64,000 bases of DNA from Lunularia cruciata. Its lineage: Eukaryota > Streptophyta > Marchantiopsida > Lunulariales > Lunulariaceae. The stretch covers positions 20,228,517 through 20,292,516 of the forward strand of contig OX419755.1 in assembly GCA_948567375.1 (NCBI GenBank). The letters are read 5' to 3'. The notes beneath the pieces are model-generated. The model was not told the origin of the DNA and did no database searches. It saw only the letters and a list, made by a program, of their open reading frames with translations. The translations under genes were made by a program, and so were the position numbers. The number at the start of each line of letters is the position of its first letter. The first letter of the stretch is position 1. Positions 57,241 to 64,000 of the stretch are shown piece after piece.

Positions 57241-57579
57241 CTAACATAAGAGTGGAAGATAGGTTGACTGGCTACTACATTGGGCCCCTAAGAGCATTAA
57301 TGTCATGCCTTCAACTAGTAGAGTCCCCAACCTCAATGTGGAAAACTCCCTCTACTATGGCTACAAGCTCCATACATCCTCTAGTTGCATCCTAAGTAGA
57401 CCAAGGGTGTAACCCAAGTAGACCACACTCACAAGTAGCCATTGGTTGTGTCCATAGAACACCATGTACATTGGATCTATCCTCATAACAGGTATCTAGA
57501 TTATCTTGATAGACTCAAAGCTCACAAGTGTCCAATATTGATGCCCATCAAGCGCATCCTACATTGCTATGCTAAGACA

Positions 57580-58690
57580 AGGCTCACAATCTAGGTCAAA
57601 TAGTTCACTTCCATAGCTTGTCTATAGCTCAACCTAACACCTTACATTGGATGCCTTTGATACTATTGTAATAGTGGTAACATTGGTACAAAAACCTATT
57701 AACCACTCTCTCTCATCAGCTTTGGGCACCACCGATTGTTGTAACTATGAATCCCAAATAAGTCCAAGACGTCCATCTTGAAAACCATAAGAGTATAAGA
57801 AACTCATAAGTATGGATAAAGCAACTCTCACCTTTCTAACAAGATTCACCATTGCCATAAGTGACCTAACATTGATAAACACCATCTAAGATTGGCACCC
57901 AACATCCAAAATATTATTGATAGTTAAGTGGCCTAGTTGTTGAATCCCATCATAAGCACATTGTAGAACCTCTTTAGGTAAGAGGTTTGTCCACCAAAGA
58001 GAAAGACAATGAGCTTGTGATCCCACTTGGTTGCATCCAATAACATGGTAGATCCCATCCAAAAATGGACTTGATGTGTACTTACCATCACCCATGTATG
58101 AGAATCACCCATCAAAGGAGTATTCTCCAAAATGTAGGTTGGAGAAACAGATTGATGAACTTGGAAATGTCATAGTATACATAACATCTCCCAAAACACA
58201 CTAGAATGGGGATCTTATAGACCACAACCTTGGTTATCATGGGTATGTCCCTAACATGGCCATCCAAAAATTACCAAATGAATGACACTATGTCTCTCTA
58301 AATCCTATACCCCTAGTGACAAAATATTTACTAGTAGGATCTTTTGGTAAGCCTTGATGACATCAATAATATTGCTGACATAAATAATAACTCAAGATAT
58401 TGATAGGCCAAATGTACATATGATGTAGAGAGACTTGCCTAACAGTCTCATCTCTCTCTAGATACAAATACCTTTGAACCCATATACTTGTCTATAGTAC
58501 CGCAACTAGTCCAATGCTAATCCTACTAAAAAATTCCAATAGACATAATCCCTCTATTGGATACTGCCAAGCAATGAGTGTAGTATCCAAAGGTGACAAT
58601 GTAATAGACTCTAGAAGCTCATCCTCAAATTGGTCTCTTAATGATACAAAGGTTTCATTCCAAACCTCTTGCACCAACTAATCTACATGC
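57580..58690 (-). pseudogene. C5 cytosine DNA methyltransferase domain, N2
   Basis: Second copy of the E methyltransferase. Upstream helix RDQFEDELLESITLSPLDTT, then motif I CLLEFFSRISIGLVAVL, YLERDETVRQVSLHH; motif IV reads VIFGWPC (Pro-Cys codons 58254-58259) then TAG, GHTHDN; motif VI YILENTPLMGD (Glu-Asn at 58122-58127); motif VIII VGSQAHCLSLWWTNLLPKEV; motif IX-like ADEREWLIGF; motif X-like KVLG. Where E is frameshifted at motif IV, this copy keeps Pro-Cys in frame. Also inactive because of stops. Confidence 0.9.
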
Positions 58691-59300
58691 TTATGCAATG
58701 CCTCTTCAAACTCCACAATAGAACATCCAAGGTAGATAGAATGATCTTACTTGTACTCCAAATCCAAATGATCTCCTCTAGTATTGGAGTATCCTCTACA
58801 TGGGTATTCCTCTCCAATAAGTCACTAGGCCAAGTAATGGAACCAATGAAATTTGAAATTGATGCCGTGATCCTTGACTATAATGAGCCAAGAATGCCAC
58901 TACTAAAGTGCACCATAGGCAACATACCCATCCCTCACCTGATTGCCAATCTGACCTATAAGAAGATGTCTCCTCCCAATAGTCAAAATTGAAACCCATG
59001 GGGTATAACATTGCTCCACCAACTGCACATCATATGACTCTACTATTGTTGATGGCTTGAGCTCTCACCAAAGAGCTATCAATTAGATGATTGAGTTGAA
59101 TCTAGACAACAAGCTCACCACATGTGATGTATTGTGTAAAATCACCCCTAAAGATGTTTGGATTTAAAGTGGACACCTCTCCATATTGATCTTTTGTAGC
59201 TCAAGACTAACAATTACAACCATCTCCAACATAAGGAGTTGCACATCAAAGTCCAATAAGACTCTATATGGTGTATAGACTTTCCCTAAAGGGTCCACCT
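58691..59300 (-). pseudogene. protease and pol linker, N2
   Basis: LYPMGFNFDYWEETSSYRSD (58796-59011) and upstream protease remnant near 59150-59300, matching E. The Asp-Ser-Gly loop is degraded (ttggactttgatgtgc on minus). Confidence 0.75.
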
Positions 59301-59660
59301 AATGGAAAACCCTATGGAAAATCCGTATGTGATCTAAGCTCACTCACTCACTCAATTCTAGTTGGTAATTCCTCCAGCCTTGTTGTTGCTACCAGCCATA
59401 AACCAATGGTTTCCAAGTGGATCCCATGCTCACCAATCTCTACTCCAATTGCTCACTCCAAGTAGCCACGGTTGTATCAAAGCAAGGGCAAGTATTGTGG
59501 CCCTACCAAGTGAGTGTCCTCTTCCACCACCTCATCCTCCATGATCTGGAACTCCTCTACCAACTACCATGCCATAGCACTATCACTCTATAACTCTAGG
59601 TGAAGGTCAAAGCATTGGTCATTGGTGTGACCAAATCTATGCCAATGGTCACATTGTCAT
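59301..59660 (-). pseudogene. gag C-terminus with mutated knuckle, N2
   Basis: Reads CDHWHRFGHTNDQC: the second Cys is Trp. It stops at 59660 where an LTR begins; the capsid part homologous to E 24797-26100 is missing. Confidence 0.8.
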
Positions 59661-60236
59661 TGTAATATCAATAGTTAGACAAATTTTCTAGAGGTGAAAA
59701 TTGGCTTGGTAACATCTAGAAGGATATTTTTTATGATGGGATAACTAGGCTAGATAGAGGCATCACCAAAAGAGTATTTCTATTAATAGCAAAAGTAAAA
59801 AATAGCCCAAAAACTTTAGAGCCAATTTTGGAGACATAAATGGATGAATTAGGCCTCAAAAATAGAAACATTCTTCACTTTAGAAAATTTAGTAAGCTTT
59901 ACTCCTATGATTTGTATCATTGAGAGCTTTCTAACTATACCTCACCCACGTGATTCTGAGCTTCCTACAAGAAGATTCCTTAAAGATTCTCTCCAATCAA
60001 ACCTATTTGACCAACTAGAGAGGACAAGGACTGACATGTCATCCATCTAGGCAACTAATCTAAGAGGAGAGCTTGCTAACATATCACCTATCCATGTATT
60101 GATCCAAGGGTGGAGCTTCTTTAGAGGAGGTCCTCTTTGCTTTATAATAAAGAGCAAGTGCTCCTTTGGGTGCATTGGAGTATTGAATGTGAAACTTGTG
60201 TTTCTATCTTGTAGAATTCTCTTGTTCTCAGAGACC
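59661..60236 (+). mobile_element. chromovirus-family LTR replacing gag of N2
   Basis: About 576 bp, TGTAATATC start, single U3 start, TATA-like ctttataataaag near 60141. Its end degrades into cagagaccaag. N2 sequence on the two sides is homologous to E 24796 and 26105, so about 1.3 kb was lost with or after insertion; no target-site duplication is seen. Confidence 0.85.
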
Positions 60237-61891
60237 AAGGATCACCTCCAAATGAATAACACTCACTAATGTAGCTTAAAAACAACAACTATAGTAAGGG
60301 AAAGGGCAACATGTAACCTGCCATCACAACATGCATTCTCATGGTCTACATGTCATCACTTCCTCTCTCATTAGAGAGAAACATAGGTAGTCTAATTGGT
60401 CATCACTCTGGCTTCACTATCGAGAGCACACAATAGCACTCATACTCTAAAGTCAAGGCACCCCACACAAACATAGTGCAAAAATAGGAAGTAAAGTATG
60501 GAAGGGGTCCAATCTTAACAAAACTTAACAAATCTTAACAAAAAAAACTCCATCTCATAAATCAATACCGGATAGACTTTACCACCATTTGGTATTTGGC
60601 ATAATAGGGATGTTTATCTACTCCTAAGATATCAATATCACCAAACATGGGATCAAATTGCTTCTCTTATTCTTCTCTACATGTGTGTAGATATAAGTTG
60701 ACCAATTATAACAAGTGAAGGTGGACTAGTTGGCTAGTGCACTAGTTTAAGAATTGAAGATTTGGTATTCAAACCTTGCTATGCACAATCTTGAAGGGTG
60801 GGCAAATTTTTCCAAAAAATGACCAAAAACTCATCTATGCTGGCTAGCCTCACGCCAACAAGTTGGCTTGTTGCCTCTTCGTAGCCTCTCTAGTCCACAA
60901 CCCTATGCCAAATGAGGCATTTCTTTTTGCCAATTCAAACTCTCTCTAAATTTGGCTAACCTTCACCAACTCAAGCACTAGCTAGGAAATTTGGACAACC
61001 TCCATCAACTCAATTCAACCAAGTGACACCTTTCTTCTTGCGAATGTGAACCCCCTCCAAATCTGGCCAACCTTCTCCAACTTGAGCACCAATTAGAGCA
61101 ATTTGAGCAACCTCCAACTTTAAACAACCTCTACAAACTTGACCTCCAAATTTGGACAACCTCTAACCAATCTTACATACTTCTTCTATAGTTAGCTGAC
61201 CACCTAATCCTCCACTAACTATGAACTTGGGCTAAATTGAGAGGATGAAGATCTCAGTATCCCTAATTCTAGGAGATGGAGGTTCCTAAATCCATGTCCA
61301 ATTTTGCAGTTCAAGCTTAATTTGCACCAAATCAATCTTGATTTCACCTCCTTGTGCTCAAATTGAACACCCAACCACAAATATCAAATTGACTCAATTC
61401 TCAAAAATTTAGCCACCATTTCCGCACATTGTCTACACCTACTAAATTTAAATCAACTTGAATAGGGCTTCTGCACATGATCACTCTCAAGGAAAGCTAG
61501 GACCATAATTTAATATACCAACAATCCCTCAAGCTTGGAGATACCTCCAACACCCTCAATTCATGCATCCAAATTCTCCCTAACTCTCACTTCTTTGATG
61601 TAATCAATTCATTCTTCCACTCAAGTCACACAAAAATAAGATTTGTACTCAATGCTTCACTCAACAATCTACCAAAAATTGGGCACTAATTACAATCAAG
61701 CCATATCCACTCTAGTTATGTGACTCTAGGTGATGCTTATTGGCCTATGTCCACCATAGCAAGGAACTTAAAGACTCAACATTAGAGAAGTGAGCTCTGT
61801 AGAGTTGCACTTTGAAAGTATACATCTATGCTTGACCTAGGTCTCCAGCCCTACCGGCACCTTTGATGGTACATCTGATAGTGCAAATGGT
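60237..61891 (-). other. leader / LTR region of N2
   Basis: Alignable with E 26105-27600 plus part of the LTR core. Contains the PBS candidate (60575-60587), the tRNA-like sequence (60712-60785) and the degenerate tandem repeat (60907-61200). No gene. Confidence 0.7.
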
Positions 61892-62626
61892 TGTAATACT
61901 TCGAGGACAAGAGAAGAGAGAAAACACAAATTTCACACTCAATCATCCGTTGCCCCAAAGGAGCACCTTCTCTTTATTATATAGACAAAGAGGATCTCCT
62001 CCCAAGAAGCTACACCATAGAATAAGGCACATAGATAGGTGACATGTCAGCAAGCTCCACCCTTGGATTACTTACTTGGATAGGTGATATGTCAGTCATA
62101 GTCCTATCTGGTTGGTCAAACAAGCTTGACCAGAGGGAATCTTTTAGGGAATCTTCATGTAAGAATCTCATAATCACATGGGTGAGGTACTGTTGGAAAG
62201 CTCTCGATGAGACAAAGCAGAGAGGAATCTGCACATTTAAGCAGATGTTGTGGGGGAGGGATATACACATTTTTTAGGCCTAATTCATCCTTTTAGGCCT
62301 CCAAAATTGCCTTCAAAAATTTCAAGCATATTTTGATTCCTACTCTATTAATAGAAGTCCCCTTTTGGTGATACCTTTTTCTGATCCGTTTAGTCCATCA
62401 TGTGTAACATCCTTCCAGATGTCACCAAACCAATTCTCACCTTTAAATCATATGTCTAACTATTGGTTCACCTTTAAATCATGTCTAGCTAAAGGTTCTA
62501 TTAGTAGAAGTACTCTTTTGGTGATACTTCTATCTGATTTATTTTGAACATCATGTATAACATCATTTAATATGTAACAAAACTAAATTTCACATCTAGA
62601 TCATATGGCTAGCTCTTGGTATTACA
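61892..62626 (-). mobile_element. solo LTR with ATGGT target-site duplication, inside the N2 LTR
   Basis: 735 bp; minus strand TGTAATACCAAGAGC to AAGTATTACA. ATGGT at 61887-61891 and 62627-62631 is a perfect duplication. The pre-insertion sequence gtgcaaatggtgcaaatgac agrees with gtgcaaacggtgcaaagtgac in E's LTR. U3 start duplicated (62480-62626 and 62340-62480). Confidence 0.96.
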
Positions 62627-62800
62627 ATGGTGCAAATGACGGTAAGTCCCACTATGTGATCAATAGCCCTAACATGAAATCTGGCCGCTATCAAGTAGTT
62701 ATGAGCAACAAACAAAATAACTACGATTGCCAACAATACCACTCTAGAGTCCAAGTAAACTAGCTTTGACATTACAAATTTTATGACAAATCCCTTCAAT

Positions 62801-63751
62801 GCAAAGGTAGATATTGTTCAAGATCTCTCTTCCTTGTCTGACCATTGAACCTCTCTTGGCATGGTGGATAATATGGCTAGTATAACTCTCTTAGTAAATA
62901 TGGTGGTAGATTCCACACTTGCCTCAAATAGGTTCACTTCCCTTAATATTGAAGCCCTATTCCTATTATGTCCAAAGTGATCAAGAGCTATTGCCACTTG
63001 AAGCCAAATTTCCTCTTAAGTTTCTTAGAGAAAACTAAATGATCTTTGATTATCTCTGCTGAAGCAAAGAAGGATTTTTATATCCATGCACATGAGACTT
63101 TTAACATGTGAGGTTCAAGAACATGAAATACTTTGTAACAAAATTTGAGGAGAGTAATGTTTTTATCTTAGGGTAAGATATCTTCTACTCTGCATAAATT
63201 CTCACCACTTTACCAATAGTTCAATTTTTGATTATGCATTGCTTTCCTCATTGTTATTGGTCCACTTTTCCATATTAAAATTTAATTTTTCCTCAAATCC
63301 CTCCATTCCAACTTGAGAGTGTTGCGCATTATGTCCAAATTTCCTTACAAAGATGCTTGAGATTACTAATCTTTGGCATAATTCTTGGAGAAAATGCAAC
63401 TATTAAGCGAGGGGGAGAACAATTTTGACCCATAGGAAGAAAGATTTGAGCCATCAAGGAACAGCCAAAAATTATAACTCAAATTTATTGTGGGTGTTGT
63501 GGGAAGAAAATGTTAGATTGGGCTTTAATTTCTAATTTCTAAATAGTAGGAAGAAGCTCTCTTAAGTCAAATTTAATTTCATGATTTCTTGAGTGCTAAA
63601 TGAAAAAAATGTTGGATCAAGCTAAAATCTCTCATGGTTGTTCTTGTGGTTGGATCAAGGTCAAATTTCTTGAGGTAAATTTGAGCAAGAAATGCAAGGA
63701 AAAATGTGAGGGAAAAAATGCAAGAAGAAATTCTTAGCTATTAACTTAGTA
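62801..63751. other. gap: no recognisable gene
   Basis: AT-rich, many stops in all frames. A purine run aagcgagggggagaa at about 63404-63418 resembles a polypurine tract, but no LTR start follows it. Confidence 0.4.
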
Positions 63752-64000
63752 TGTAATACTATTAGCTAGACATATTATCTAGAGGTGAAAATTGGCTTGG
63801 TAATACTTGGAAGAATTTTGTATATGATGGTCTATATAGATTAGATAAAGGTGTAACTAAAAGAGTACTTCCACTAATAGGGCAGAAGTCAAAAACACCC
63901 TAAAAACTTTAGAGCTAATTTTAGAGACCTAAATGGATGAATTAGGCCCCACAAGTTTAAAAAAATAATTTCCTTTGGACTAGTAAAGGTGTTGCTTTCT
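63752..64000 (+). repeat. start of a chromovirus-family LTR, cut by window end
   Basis: TGTAATACTATTAGCTAGAC and the following U3 (ggtgaaaattggcttggtaa, agagtacttccactaatag) match the family. About 250 bp are inside the window. Confidence 0.85.

Larger units (their letters stand above)
47430..62800 (-). mobile_element. second E-family element (N2), interrupted three times
   Basis: Minus-strand copy in pieces 47430-48126, 56448-59660, 60240-61891 and 62627-62800, alignable with 20150-21010, 21020-24796, 26105-27600 and the LTR of E. Integrase and PHD finger are lost at the left end. Insertions: N1 (48127-56447), an LTR at 59661-60236, and a solo LTR at 61892-62626. More diverged and AT-richer than E, so older. 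Confidence 0.88.

Noticed and set aside
63404-63418. Polypurine tract marking a Copia-type 3' end
   Set aside because: No LTR start follows, and no coding trace of a Copia polyprotein is visible upstream.

Overview
This window looks like intergenic DNA from a large, repeat-rich plant genome whose old retroelements persist as point-mutated, nested fossils instead of being purged. A gymnosperm or fern would fit; a bryophyte or charophyte is not excluded. I found no intact host gene, no rRNA and no functional tRNA. Almost every coding trace belongs to Ty3/gypsy LTR retrotransposons, all carrying stops and frameshifts.

Layout. 1-2310: 5' half (gag, protease, RT) of a minus-strand element A. 3119-3837: solo LTR of a chromovirus family. 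3850-4145: 20-bp-period minisatellite. 4150-7549: no recognisable gene. 7550-17475: plus-strand chromovirus C, whose 5' LTR is split by a minus-strand chromovirus B (7687-13420) flanked by an AGAAA target-site duplication. 17476-18034: coiled-coil pseudogene and a partial LTR. 18035-28280: minus-strand element E, the best-preserved element. 28281-36400: decayed sequence with a solo LTR (31067-31819, AGTAG duplication), another LTR and tandem repeats. 36400-40704: truncated plus-strand element P2. 40705-45160: plus-strand chromovirus M with its 3' LTR. 47430-62800: a second, older copy (N2) of the E family, interrupted by an 8.3-kb minus-strand element N1 (48127-56447, same family as P2), by an LTR at 59661-60236 and by a solo LTR at 61892-62626 (ATGGT duplication). 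63752-64000: start of another chromovirus LTR.

The most interesting system is the E family. Read on the minus strand it runs gag with zinc knuckle, aspartic protease, a conserved linker, a C5 cytosine DNA methyltransferase (motifs I, IV, VI, VIII, IX and X traceable), RT, RNase H, integrase, and a C-terminal PHD finger where other Ty3 elements carry a chromodomain. The methyltransferase appears at the same place in the second copy N2, so it belongs to the family. The element would thus carry both a DNA-methylation writer and a putative chromatin reader. Retrotransposon-borne C5 methyltransferases have been reported, from memory, in charophyte algae and dinoflagellates; the PHD combination and the occurrence in this kind of genome deserve checking.

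The other families are ordinary in layout. B, C and M are chromoviruses (gag-PR-RT-RH-INT-chromodomain; PBS matching initiator tRNA-Met). P2 and N1 have a GPY/F-type integrase and an extra zinc-binding reading frame upstream of gag.
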